From JBBBNV01 sp037137075 (lineage in GTDB: Bacteria > Bacillota > Bacilli > Paenibacillales > NBRC-103111): 57,329 nt of DNA. The notes under the pieces were generated by a model. It was given only the letters and a program-made list of their open reading frames with translations, ran no database searches and was not told where the DNA came from. The stretch spans positions 1 to 57,329 of the forward strand of contig NZ_JBBBNV010000028.1 of assembly GCF_037137075.1 (NCBI RefSeq), read 5' to 3'. Positions 8,173-15,880 of this stretch are shown here, in pieces; positions within the stretch are counted from its first letter, which is position 1, and each line of letters begins with the position of its first letter. The position numbers and the translations under genes are program-made.

Positions 8173-9222
8173 TCATTCAGCCCCGGCTTCGATCGCAGCA
8201 TAGGCACGGGCAAGCTCCTTCTGCATCTGTCTTTTTTCCTGTTCCTCCAAAAACGCCGCCTCCGCCCCGTTCAGCAAAACCCGGCATATTTCCGGCAGGG
8301 TAAACTGAAATTTATCCGCAAGGATCGTCAGCTCCTTGGTCATGCTCGTGCCAGATACGGTCAAATTATCCGTATTTACCGTCAGCAGGAGGCCTTGGTC
8401 GAAATATTCCCGCACCGGGTACGCCTCCCAGCTTGCCGAAGCCTTCGTCTGGATGTTGCTGACGGGACACAGCTCCAAAGGAATACGGCGCTTGCGTACC
8501 AGCTCCAACAGCTGCTTATCCTCCTTCAAGCGCACCCCGTGTCCGATCCGGCTGGCGCCCAGTCCGGTAACAGCGCCGCTGATGCTGCCGGCCCCCGCCG
8601 CCTCGCCCGCATGGATTGTGAACGGTATTCCGCGGGAACGGGCCAAGGCGAATACCTCCCTATGCAGCTCCGGCGGGTAGCCAGCCTCCGGTCCCGCCAA
8701 ATCGGCAGCCACGACACCCTGTCCCAGAAAGCGAGCCGCCGCCTCAATGACCTCCAGATTATCCTTTACTGAATGCTGCCGCATACAGATGACGATCCCC
8801 CTGGCTTTCACGCCAAATTGCGTCTCGCCCCGCTGCAATCCGGCGATAAAAGCGCCGATAACCTCATCCAGAGCCAGCCCTTTCATCTGATGCAGCCGGG
8901 GGCCGATCCGCACCTCGATGTATTTGCAGTGGTGCTGCGCCGCCTGCTCCACCACCTCAAACGCCGTTCGTTCCATAGCAGCGGCCGTTTGCAGGCAAGG
9001 AAGCACGAGATTAAATTTGTCCAGGTAGTCCGCCAGACTCGGGCAATCGCCCTCCACCTGCATATAAGGCAGCAGGCTGTCTGCATCGCCCGCAGGCAGC
9101 TTCAGCCCCTGCTCCTCGGCAAGCGCCAGCAGCGTTTGAGGCTTGACGCTCCCATCAAAATGAATATGCAGATCCACCTTGGGCAGTCTGCGCAGCACCT
9201 CCGCATCAATTCCGATCCCCAT
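8173..9222 (-). CDS. add: Adenosine deaminase
   Basis: 349 residues of the metal-dependent adenosine/AMP deaminase family, which hydrolyses adenosine to inosine in purine salvage. Visible motifs: the N-terminal zinc pair in DLHIHFDGS, HAGEAAG with the metal and catalytic His/Glu, the S-x-RIGHGVRL strand, ELCPVSNIQT, and the late Asp in NTDNLTVSGTSM. The last motif is usually NTDDP, so Asn replaces the second Asp of the pair; the metal-binding Asp itself is present. Adenine deaminases of this family look similar, so the purine base versus nucleoside preference is not proven. It is monocistronic, with AGAGGGG before the ATG. Confidence 0.85.
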   Translation of the reverse strand: MGIGIDAEVLRRLPKVDLHIHFDGSVKPQTLLALAEEQGLKLPAGDADSLLPYMQVEGDCPSLADYLDKFNLVLPCLQTAAAMERTAFEVVEQAAQHHCKYIEVRIGPRLHQMKGLALDEVIGAFIAGLQRGETQFGVKARGIVICMRQHSVKDNLEVIEAAARFLGQGVVAADLAGPEAGYPPELHREVFALARSRGIPFTIHAGEAAGAGSISGAVTGLGASRIGHGVRLKEDKQLLELVRKRRIPLELCPVSNIQTKASASWEAYPVREYFDQGLLLTVNTDNLTVSGTSMTKELTILADKFQFTLPEICRVLLNGAEAAFLEEQEKRQMQKELARAYAAIEAGAE

Positions 9223-9260
9223 CTGACGCTCACCCCTCTGGAAAAAATCTTATTCAGTAA

Positions 9261-9290
9261 ACTATACAATTATCAGAATATTGTAAACAA
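9261..9290 (-). promoter_or_regulatory. Candidate sigma-A promoter for the adenosine deaminase gene
   Basis: On the minus strand TTGTTT (9285-9290) and TATAGT (9261-9266) are 18 bases apart, about 40 bases upstream of the ATG, in an AT-rich stretch. Confidence 0.4.
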
Positions 9291-9469
9291 ATTTCACATA
9301 ATTTTGGCTTGATGCACAACGGAGAGCTTGTTTTTTGTAATTTCCCGTTCGGAATGTGTCATGGATCTGCCATAAAGAATCCGGTTCTGACCTAAGTACC
9401 ATCAATAATCCCTCGAAAAGCCATGACCATAATAAAAGCTGAAGTTACATCAGCTGCTCCCGTCAACGG

Positions 9470-9604
9470 TTAATCTGATTTTCCTGCCGGTACACTGCCG
9501 AGCAGATTCAGACCGATCAAAATCATCCATGTCGGAAAATCGTCCATTCCTATTGTAGAATTGTAGAGATAACGCCAGAAAGCGACAGACCCCGGTTGTA
9601 ACCA
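9470..9604 (-). pseudogene. Possible remnant of a membrane-protein gene
   Basis: The minus strand keeps a 44-codon open stretch that begins directly after a stop codon and has no start signal. It ends ...GMDDFPTWMILIGLNLLG and SVPAGKSD and reads like natural protein (FWRYLYNSTIG upstream). A 25-codon product could start at an internal ATG but lacks a ribosome site. It may be the tail of a decayed gene. The family is not recognised and the call is weak. Confidence 0.25.
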
Positions 9605-9802
9605 TTATGAGCAGGAATCATTCTCAATAGGTGCTATCCCCCTATATCCATCTTATGGATGACGTGGTATTATGAGGGTGAATTCACTGGTGATGCTTCT
9701 ACATTGATAACGGAAATAGAAAGGAGGAACAACCACACACAACTGCTGCTTCCCGGGCTAGACGCCCAAACTAAAATGACTCCTACGAAAGGATGATTCC
9801 TG

Positions 9803-10216
9803 ATGAGAATGAAAAAATGGACTGCCGCACTGGCCGCTGCCGTCCTGTGCCTGATGCTTGCCGCTATGCCTGTCTCCGCCAGCTGGAGCAACTATGAGCT
9901 TCATTTGGGCGGAAGCCAGTCTTATGCTTATTCTCCGCTTTATTCCGGCCATCATCTGCTGCTTAACCTGTACGCCGATGATTACAAAAACATTTACGGC
10001 TATTACAACACGACCTACTGGACTCTTTTTGACAATAACAGCAATGTCATCGATTCCGGCGAATTCAGCTTTTATGACTATATGAATGACACCGGTGAAA
10101 TGTACACGAAGGAATATTACCTGCCGGCTTCCGATGCCAATGCAGGCTTCAAGCTTGAGCTGGACTGCGGGTGGGGCTATGCTTGCTACAGCGGCGCTTA
10201 CTTGTCTATCGAATAA
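9803..10216 (+). CDS. Small secreted protein, unknown function
   Basis: 137 residues. Residues 1-27 are a clear signal peptide (KKWTAALAAAVLCLMLAAMP, cleavage near VSASWS). The mature part of about 110 residues is rich in Tyr, Ser, Asn and Asp and has alternating patterns typical of a beta-sandwich (HHLLLNLYADDYKNIYGYY; WTLFDNNSNVIDSGEFSFYD). Two Cys near the end (LDCGWGYACYSG) could form a disulfide. The shape recalls small pre-peptidase C-terminal-like modules, but I do not recognise a family. The ATG follows AAAGGATG. It is monocistronic and followed by a terminator at 10278. Confidence 0.75.
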   Translation: MRMKKWTAALAAAVLCLMLAAMPVSASWSNYELHLGGSQSYAYSPLYSGHHLLLNLYADDYKNIYGYYNTTYWTLFDNNSNVIDSGEFSFYDYMNDTGEMYTKEYYLPASDANAGFKLELDCGWGYACYSGAYLSIE

Positions 10217-10277
10217 GAACGGATATCCGAGTCCGTAAATTAAAAATATCTATCCTCCTACAATCCAATCCAAATCC

Positions 10278-10322
10278 AATGGAACAGGCCCACTGCTCAG
10301 TCAGGGGGCTTGTTCTGCTGCT
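10278..10322 (+). terminator. Terminator of the small secreted-protein gene
   Basis: GGAACAGGCCC pairs with GGGGGCTTGTTC around ACTGCTCAGTCA, followed by TGCTGCTTT. It ends about 100 bases after the stop codon. Confidence 0.6.
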
Positions 10323-10444
10323 TTCAGCCTGAGTCTGCGAGCGGCATTACACGCGATTTTTACAGCACGTGCATAGGCCGCGCGATCTGCTATGTACCCC
10401 GGTCATACGACAGGTCACGGCTGTGGCGATGGGCGCTGCGGGGA

Positions 10445-10473
10445 TTGAACAACCGTCTAATTGTGACTATACT
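10445..10473 (+). promoter_or_regulatory. Sigma-A-like promoter of the HAD phosphatase gene
   Basis: TTGAAC (10445-10450), 17-base spacer, TATACT (10468-10473), 45 bases upstream of the ATG at 10519. Confidence 0.65.
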
Positions 10474-10518
10474 GAAACAAGCTGTACCAAAAGACAACAG
10501 ATACCGGAGTGTGAGCAC

Positions 10519-11298
10519 ATGACCAAATCACGAAGCATGATTTTTCTGGATATCGACGGGACGCTGCTGGATCATCACAAACAGCTGCCGGCGTCCGCGA
10601 AGGAGGCGGTACAGCAGCTGAAGCAGGCGGGACACGAGGTTGCTTTTGCTACGGGCCGCTCGCCCTTTATGCTGAAGCCGCTGCGGGAAGAGCTGGGGCT
10701 TGAATCGTTTGTCAGCTTTAACGGGCAGTATGTCTCTCACCAGGGCAAGGTGATTTATACCAACCCGCTGCGAACCGATTTACTGCAAGCCTTGACGGAC
10801 TATGCAGGGCGACACGGCAGCCCGCTTGTCTATATGGATCATGAGGCGATGAAAAGCAGTGCCGCGCATCACCCCTATATTGAAGAAAGCATCGGCTCGC
10901 TGCAGTTTTCCCATCCGGAGCACGATCCCCGCTATTATGCAGACCGCAGCATTTACCAGTCGATGCTCTTCTGCACCGAAGCGGAGGAAGTCCGGTATAG
11001 AGCGGATTTCCCTGAGCTTGATTTTGTGCGGTGGCACCCTTATTCCATGGACGTCCTGCCGTCCGGCGGCTCCAAGGCGCAAGGCATCGCCCAATATATC
11101 GCGAAGCTCGGATTTGCCAGGGAAGACGTATATGCCTTTGGAGACAATCTCAATGATGTGGAAATGCTGCAATTCGTCGGCCACGGCGTGGCGATGGGTA
11201 ATGCGCCCGATTCCGTCAAGCAGCTGGCCCGTTACGTGACCAAGGATGTAAGTGAGGACGGGCTGGCCTACGGCTTGAAGATGGTCGGCTTGCTCTAA
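10519..11298 (+). CDS. Cof-type HAD-superfamily phosphatase (class IIB)
   Basis: 259 residues from the ATG at 10519, which directly precedes the conserved nucleophile strand; longer in-frame starts run into the promoter. Motif I is FLDIDGTLLDHH with the two catalytic Asp; motif II is FATGRS; motif III is the Lys in GGSKAQGI; motif IV is FGDNLNDVEML. The IIB cap lies between II and III. These enzymes dephosphorylate sugar phosphates or nucleotides such as FMN in the cytoplasm; the specific substrate cannot be read here. It is transcribed alone. The family is certain, the substrate is not. Confidence 0.9.
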   Translation: MTKSRSMIFLDIDGTLLDHHKQLPASAKEAVQQLKQAGHEVAFATGRSPFMLKPLREELGLESFVSFNGQYVSHQGKVIYTNPLRTDLLQALTDYAGRHGSPLVYMDHEAMKSSAAHHPYIEESIGSLQFSHPEHDPRYYADRSIYQSMLFCTEAEEVRYRADFPELDFVRWHPYSMDVLPSGGSKAQGIAQYIAKLGFAREDVYAFGDNLNDVEMLQFVGHGVAMGNAPDSVKQLARYVTKDVSEDGLAYGLKMVGLL

Positions 11299-11693
11299 GC
11301 GGATTGAAGAGGACAGGCCCGGCATCAGAAGCTAGCGGTATAGCAGGAGGATGGATAGCTGGCGTGAATAGCAGCTTGAGTGAAAGTGGAGCGGCTGTTG
11401 AATCGCCTTGCAGCCTGCCCGGCTTCCTCCGGCACGGCTGAGTACAGGCGGAGAATTCGCCTAGGCCGGCACACTCCCGTTCTGCTGCTTCCATGCAGTT
11501 TATACGGTGGGGTTCGACCGACCGCCACGCAGTGCCGCAACGTGCGCCTGGGATTCGCGCGCGTTGGAAAAGCCGGCCTTTTTGTCCTGCGCTTTTTTCG
11601 ACCGGAATGAAGAAACAAACCAGGCAATGCCGCGTAGTCCTGCTGCAGCAAAACGGATGACAGACCGATCCACGGCTGCACCCTGGCCTTAGA
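11299..11693. other. Intergenic stretch between two convergent genes
   Basis: The HAD gene and the lipoprotein gene converge here. Apart from the dispersed repeat at 11503-11563 I see no coding signal; the reading frames present on both strands have no ribosome site and no protein-like composition. Confidence 0.5.
11503..11563 (-). repeat. Dispersed GC-rich intergenic repeat, copy D
   Basis: On the plus strand it reads ACGGTGGGGTTCGACCGACC, GCCACGCAGTGCCGCAACGT, GCGCCTGGGATTCGCGCGCG. It has the same block order as copy C at 6590-6652, with more changes. Confidence 0.5.
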
Positions 11694-12236
11694 CTAATCA
11701 ATCGTAATCCTGTTTATGATCCCGTCAATCACTTTCGAATGAGCCTCATAGTATTCCATAGAAAGCTCAAACACAAATTCCACGGTTCCGCTCTTCGTCT
11801 CCACTTGAACCATATGGACAACGCCCTGCAGCAGCATCGGATTGTCCTTCCACTTGCTGCTGTCTTTGATTTGAAACTTCATCCAGGTCATGCGGCTGTT
11901 TATTTTTTTCTTCTCGGTTAAATCGAACACCCCGCGGAACATGCTCTTCTCTTCGTCATACAGCTTGCTGCGGTACTCATCCATTTTTTGGGGATAGGAA
12001 TAAATAAAAAACAGAAAAGGCTCCCCTTGTTTAAACGGATACGTCCCGTTTTTAAAGATGTACTGAATACTCGTATCACCCTGCTGTACCACTTCCGTCC
12101 CCAATGCTTTGGGCACCCAAAAATGAATTCCATTGAACGCAAATTGCTCATCCTGATCATGATGATCCCCGCAGCCTGCCAGCCCGGCCGCAATTAGCAT
12201 CAGGCACATGCCCAGCATCAACAGCTTTACACGCAT
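11694..12236 (-). CDS. Lipoprotein of unknown function
   Basis: 180 residues. The N-terminus is a lipoprotein signal with lipobox LAGC at about residues 19-22, so the product should be anchored to the outer face of the membrane. The mature part (about 158 residues) alternates polar and hydrophobic residues, with HFWVPKALGTEVVQQG and repeated aromatic strands (FLFFIYSYPQKMDEY), in the style of PsbP-like or DUF-type lipoproteins; no family is recognised. The ATG follows AAGGAGGAATTGTGTT. The gene is alone on the minus strand, with two TTGACA boxes at about 12253-12275 (minus strand) but no clear -10. Confidence 0.75.
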   Translation of the reverse strand: MRVKLLMLGMCLMLIAAGLAGCGDHHDQDEQFAFNGIHFWVPKALGTEVVQQGDTSIQYIFKNGTYPFKQGEPFLFFIYSYPQKMDEYRSKLYDEEKSMFRGVFDLTEKKKINSRMTWMKFQIKDSSKWKDNPMLLQGVVHMVQVETKSGTVEFVFELSMEYYEAHSKVIDGIINRITID

Positions 12237-12387
12237 AACACAATTCCTCCTTCAAAAGGATGTCAACCGATGTCAACGGAGTTATTATCGGAAAAACGGA
12301 ACGGCTGGAATAGCATTGTTCTTTACAGCCGCCGGATTGTAACGGTTGTTCGCCTCGGACCCCTCCCTTTCAAGCCCTTCTCCACGC

Positions 12388-12441
12388 AAAAAAACGTCTC
12401 CCCGAACACCCGGGACCCTGCCCGTCCTGTTCAAAGAGACG
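12388..12441 (-). terminator. Terminator of hxlR
   Basis: On the minus strand GGCGTCTC pairs with GAGACG before a run of seven T; inner bases GAACA/TGTTC and GGAC/GTCC extend the stem. It lies about 45 bases after the hxlR stop. Confidence 0.75.
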
Positions 12442-12486
12442 CCGATTTTATCGCATTTTATCGCAAGCTCCAACCGGATCGGCGGC

Positions 12487-12840
12487 TTACTTCCAAACAA
12501 CCTTTTCCCCGTATTCCTTGCCCCAGTTGTACATCAGCTGCAGAACCGGCATCAGGCTCTCGCCGTAGGCTGTCAGGCTATACTCGACCCGCGGCGGAAC
12601 CTCTGCATATACCTTGCGGTACACCAGCTGGTCCTCCTCCAGCTCGCGGAGCTGGTTGGTCAGCATTTTTTGCGTAATGGACGGGATCAGCTTCTTCAGC
12701 TCACTGAACCGCTTCGTCCCCTCCAGACCCAAATGCCAAAGGATGATCAGCTTCCACTTGCCGCCAATGACAGCCAGGGTCAGCTCCTTCTCGCAATTAA
12801 TTTCCTTCAGGTTAATCCGTTCCTTCAATTCCGTTGCCAT
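12487..12840 (-). CDS. hxlR: HxlR-family winged-helix regulator
   Basis: 117 residues, the normal length for the family. The ATG at 12840 is preceded by GGAAGGAGG; an in-frame extension upstream to 13617 only overlaps hxlA and is discarded. Residues about 15-105 form the HxlR/DUF24 winged helix: CEKELTLAVIGGKWKLIILW with the conserved Cys and GGKWK, RFSELKKLIPSITQKMLTNQ, then RKVYAEVPPRVEYSLTAYG. It is divergent from hxlAB. In Bacillus subtilis HxlR is the formaldehyde-responsive activator of hxlAB, with a Cys that senses aldehyde; Cys16 here is the matching candidate. The same role is inferred here from position and family. Confidence 0.92.
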   Translation of the reverse strand: MATELKERINLKEINCEKELTLAVIGGKWKLIILWHLGLEGTKRFSELKKLIPSITQKMLTNQLRELEEDQLVYRKVYAEVPPRVEYSLTAYGESLMPVLQLMYNWGKEYGEKVVWK

Positions 12841-12924
12841 CGGTATCCTCCTTCCTTTTCCGTTAAGCTGCAGATGCTGTCTATTATAGCAAACATCACG
12901 GCTGTTTACCTCCAATAGTATCCT

Positions 12925-12959
12925 GGAAGTAACTACACCACTTTGAAGTGCGTACTTCC
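12925..12959. promoter_or_regulatory. Nested dyad, candidate HxlR operator
   Basis: GGAAGTA (12925-12931) and TACTTCC (12953-12959) are perfect complements and enclose a second dyad, CACTT-TG-AAGTG (12939-12950). The right arm overlaps the weak -35 of the hxlA promoter, as for an activator site. Confidence 0.55.
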
Positions 12960-12984
12960 GCTTTGGATAGTCTGCTACTACAAT
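12956..12984 (+). promoter_or_regulatory. hxlAB promoter with weak -35
   Basis: TTCCGC (12956-12961), 17-base spacer, TACAAT (12979-12984), 55 bases before the hxlA ATG. The poor -35 suggests activator dependence. Confidence 0.5.
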
Positions 12985-13038
12985 AAAGCTTGTTAGCACA
13001 TGCATAACGAAATGAACGATAAAGGAGAATGTGAACAT

Positions 13039-13671
13039 ATGGAACTGCAATTGGCATTGGATTTGGTGAATATCCCGGAAGCCATCGAGCTGGTGAAGGA
13101 AGTTGAACCCTATATTGATATCGTAGAAATCGGCACACCTGTTGTTATTAACGAAGGGCTGCACGCCGTAAAAGCAATCAAGGACGCGTTCCCGAACCTG
13201 AAGGTTCTGGCTGACCTGAAAGTAATGGATGCCGGCGGCTACGAGGTGATGAAAGCATCCGAAGCCGGCGCGGACATTATCACCATTCTTGGCGTAGCCG
13301 ACGATTCGACCATCCGCGGCGCGGTAGAAGAAGCAAAAAAGCATAACAACAAAATTATGGTCGATATGATCAATGTGAAGGACATCGAAGGCCGCGCCAA
13401 AGAAATTGACGCGCTCGGCGTGGACTACATCTGCGTGCACTCCGGCTACGACCATCAAGCGGAAGGCAAAAACTCCTTCGCGGATCTGAATGCCATTAAA
13501 CGCGTGGTAAAACAGGCCAAAACCGCTATTGCTGGCGGCATCAAGCTGGCGACTCTGCAGGAAGTCATTCAAGCGAAGCCGGATCTGGTCATTGTGGGCG
13601 GCGGCATTACCGGACAAGCAGACAAAAAAGCTGTTGCGTCCGAAATTCAGAAGCTGGTTAAACAGGGCTAA
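13039..13671 (+). CDS. hxlA: 3-hexulose-6-phosphate synthase
   Basis: 210 residues, the standard family length. It condenses formaldehyde with ribulose 5-phosphate to hexulose 6-phosphate, the first step of the ribulose-monophosphate pathway, in the cytoplasm. It is a TIM barrel of the orotidine-decarboxylase suprafamily: LALDLVNIPEA at the start, LADLKVMDAGGYE with the metal-binding Asp-x-Lys-x-x-Asp, ICVHSGYDHQAEG in the middle, and the phosphate loops AGGIKLATL and VGGGITGQAD. The ATG at 13039 follows AAAGGAGAATGTGAACAT; an earlier ATG at 13000 has no site. hxlB begins five bases after its stop. In organisms without C1 growth this serves formaldehyde detoxification. Confidence 0.95.
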   Translation: MELQLALDLVNIPEAIELVKEVEPYIDIVEIGTPVVINEGLHAVKAIKDAFPNLKVLADLKVMDAGGYEVMKASEAGADIITILGVADDSTIRGAVEEAKKHNNKIMVDMINVKDIEGRAKEIDALGVDYICVHSGYDHQAEGKNSFADLNAIKRVVKQAKTAIAGGIKLATLQEVIQAKPDLVIVGGGITGQADKKAVASEIQKLVKQG

Positions 13672-13676
13672 TCGCG

Positions 13677-14234
13677 ATGCAAATCAATGAATACGCCACA
13701 GCCATTCTGGCGGAGCTTCAGCGAACCATCGAAGCCGTCTCCGGCGAAGCGGCGGAGCAGCTGGCAAAACGCCTCGTTCAGGCAGATCGGATTTTTGTCG
13801 CCGGAGCCGGACGGTCCGGGCTGATGATGAAAGCCTTTGCCATGCGGCTGATGCATCTGGGCTTACATGCGTATGTAGTGGGAGAAACCGTCACGCCGGG
13901 ATTGCGGGCAAACGATGTCTTCCTGATCGGTTCAGGATCGGGAGAAACGAGAAGCCTGATCGCCATGGCCGAGAAGGCCAAACGGCTCGGAGCCGTCATC
14001 GCGCTCGTAACAATCTCCGAGGCCTCGACGCTGGGGCAGCTGGCTGATATCGTCATCCATGTCCCCGCATCACCGAAGGAGAAAGCCGATAACGGCTCCA
14101 CCACGATTCAGCCGATGGGCTCATTGTTTGAGCAAAGCATGCTCCTGCTGCTGGACGCAGTAATCCTGCGGCTGATGCATACGCAAGAGCTGGACTCCTC
14201 GGCAATGTTTGATAAGCACGCCAATCTGGAATAA
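13677..14234 (+). CDS. hxlB: 6-phospho-3-hexuloisomerase
   Basis: 185 residues, family length. It isomerises hexulose 6-phosphate to fructose 6-phosphate, completing formaldehyde fixation. It is a single SIS domain: RIFVAGAGRSGLMMKAFAMR at residues 39-58 is the sugar-phosphate loop, VFLIGSGSGETRSL the second Ser-rich loop, and the tail has the conserved NGSTTIQPMGSLFEQ segment. It follows hxlA by five bases and is cotranscribed with it. The gene ends before a terminator at 14242. Confidence 0.95.
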   Translation: MQINEYATAILAELQRTIEAVSGEAAEQLAKRLVQADRIFVAGAGRSGLMMKAFAMRLMHLGLHAYVVGETVTPGLRANDVFLIGSGSGETRSLIAMAEKAKRLGAVIALVTISEASTLGQLADIVIHVPASPKEKADNGSTTIQPMGSLFEQSMLLLLDAVILRLMHTQELDSSAMFDKHANLE

Positions 14235-14241
14235 GCGCAAG

Positions 14242-14285
14242 GAGCCTTTGTCCCCCAACTCCGGAGGACGAAGGCTCTTGTTTTG
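14242..14285 (+). terminator. Terminator of hxlAB
   Basis: GAGCCTTTGTCC (14242-14253) pairs with GGACGAAGGCTC (14266-14277) with one mismatch, followed by TTGTTTTG. Confidence 0.8.
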
Positions 14286-14290
14286 TGCTT

Positions 14291-14646
14291 GCGCTGTGCG
14301 GTTTGTGGTGTGTTTTTGTGCTTTGCGTTTTGCGCTTAGCCTTTAGCGCTGTGCGGTTTGTGCTGTGTTTTTGTGCTTTGCGTTTTGCGCTTAGCCTTTA
14401 GCGCTGTGCGGTTTGTGGTGTGTTTTTGTGCTTTGCGTTTTGCGCTTAGCCTTTTAGCCTTTAGCGCTGTGCGGTTTGTGGTGTGTTTTTGTGCTTTGCG
14501 TTTTGCGCTTAGCCTTTTAGCCTTTAGCGCTGTGCGGTTTGTGGTGTGTTTTTGTGCTTTGCGTTTTGCGCTTAGCCTTTTAGCCTTTAGCGCTGTGCGG
14601 TTTGTGCTGTGTTTTTGTGCTTTGCGTTTTGCGCTTAGCCTTTAGC
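14291..14646. repeat. 55/63-bp direct tandem repeat, six copies
   Basis: Copies begin with GCGCTGTGCGG at 14291, 14346, 14401, 14464, 14527 and 14590, so unit length is 55, 55, 63, 63, 63 and then about 55. The 63-bp units carry an extra 8 bases (CTTTTAGC). The copies are nearly identical; the main other variation is GTGGTG versus GTGCTG. The T- and G-rich sequence lies between the hxlB terminator and the end of gerC. Confidence 0.9.
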
Positions 14647-14716
14647 GCTTTGCGTCCTGCGTGCTGCCTCCAGCGAATCGCGCTGCCATGTCTTATGGCT
14701 GTCGGCTCAGCACAGC

Positions 14717-15880
14717 TTAATTGATACGGCCTTTGTATTTGCCGGTATGCAGCAGATCGACCTGAACCTCGATGCTGCGGATCGAATCCTCCTTCAGCAG
14801 AAACGGCTGCCCTTCATGCAGCCTTTTCCACATGCCCGGATTGTCCCTGTAAAAGACCTCATCCAGCTGCAGCACATCGGTCTGGATAGCGAGCCCTTTT
14901 CGATACGTGTCCTGAATTTCCCGCCTGATTACTTCCGCCGCCTGCTCCTCCAGACTCTTCTCTGACGTATCCTGAATCAACTCGTCGACATAGGCTTTGA
15001 TTTTGACCTCAATGGTGAAAAAAACGTTTCCGTCCTCCAGCAGCGGACGTATCCTGGTCTGAGGCTTCACCATCACGAGCACGGCAGCGGGGTGCTGTTT
15101 ATCCGGCACTGTGATGGGAGTGCGCATGAGTCGCTTTTGCAGCCAGCGATAACCCTGCAGGTCTTGTTCACCCAGCCAGCCGGCCAGTTGGTCCTCCTTG
15201 ATGAAATAGGCGCCGTCTATCCGGATCATCGGCCGCGGTTCTTTGTCCATGCTCCATCCTTTCATATCGCTGGAAAGCGAAGGAATCATGACCGGCTCAC
15301 TGGGCTCATTGAACATGGCGATCACCTTGTACCCGTATACAGGAAGAATAAACGACCGCTGGGTATAGATTTGCCCTGGGGTATACATGAGTGTATCCAG
15401 CGGAGACAAATTCAGAATCGACTTCCGGGTAAATAGATCCCGCAGCGGCTCCTTGGTGCCGTACAGCAAAACGTTATACCGGATTTCCCGGTACCGGTTC
15501 ACCATATCGTAGGCTTCCTTCATTTTATCCGGCTGCCTCATCATGTTCTCAGTCAGCACAATCGCCTTCACATGCCCCCAAAATACCCGGATTTGCGAAG
15601 TGGCGTAAATGTCATTAAACGATTCCGAAACGGTCGTGCCTTCGCCCCGGCCGATCCATATCGGGATACTCTTCCCGAGGGATGCAGCTTCTGTCTTGGC
15701 CACATTAGTGAAGTTCAGCACCTGCACATAGCTAATGAATTTGCCGTCCGCATAATCGAATCCGATGGCCGTCACATAGGCAAGATTTTGAATATCCTTG
15801 GAATTCCAGCAGCCGCCGAGCAGGACAATCAGCAGCAGCGCCGCACACAGCGCCCTCCCTTTTCGCCATAGCCGTGTCAT
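14717..15880 (-). CDS. Spore germination lipoprotein, Ger(x)C family
   Basis: 387 residues, normal for GerC proteins. It is the lipoprotein subunit of a germinant receptor on the inner spore membrane. The lipobox is LLGGCWNSKDIQNL, the usual GerC start. The rest has the three-domain Ger(x)C pattern: YVTAIGFDYADGKFISYVQV, then the middle domain, and a C-terminal domain beginning near FFTIEVKIKAYVDE and ending with SIEVQVDLLHTGKYKG. The start ATG overlaps the gerA stop in ATGA (15877-15880), so translation is coupled. It is the last gene of the operon. Confidence 0.93.
   Translation of the reverse strand: MTRLWRKGRALCAALLLIVLLGGCWNSKDIQNLAYVTAIGFDYADGKFISYVQVLNFTNVAKTEAASLGKSIPIWIGRGEGTTVSESFNDIYATSQIRVFWGHVKAIVLTENMMRQPDKMKEAYDMVNRYREIRYNVLLYGTKEPLRDLFTRKSILNLSPLDTLMYTPGQIYTQRSFILPVYGYKVIAMFNEPSEPVMIPSLSSDMKGWSMDKEPRPMIRIDGAYFIKEDQLAGWLGEQDLQGYRWLQKRLMRTPITVPDKQHPAAVLVMVKPQTRIRPLLEDGNVFFTIEVKIKAYVDELIQDTSEKSLEEQAAEVIRREIQDTYRKGLAIQTDVLQLDEVFYRDNPGMWKRLHEGQPFLLKEDSIRSIEVQVDLLHTGKYKGRIN

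Noticed and set aside
8104..8772. Plus-strand frames opposite adenosine deaminase
   Set aside because: Same reason; the minus-strand enzyme motifs are unambiguous.
12841..13617. N-terminal extension of the HxlR frame
   Set aside because: It lies opposite hxlA; the ATG at 12840 has AGGAGG and gives the normal family length.
14358..14645. 95-codon hydrophobic repeat protein in the 55/63-bp array
   Set aside because: It is a product of the DNA repeat (63 bases equal 21 codons), has no ribosome site and no protein-like start.
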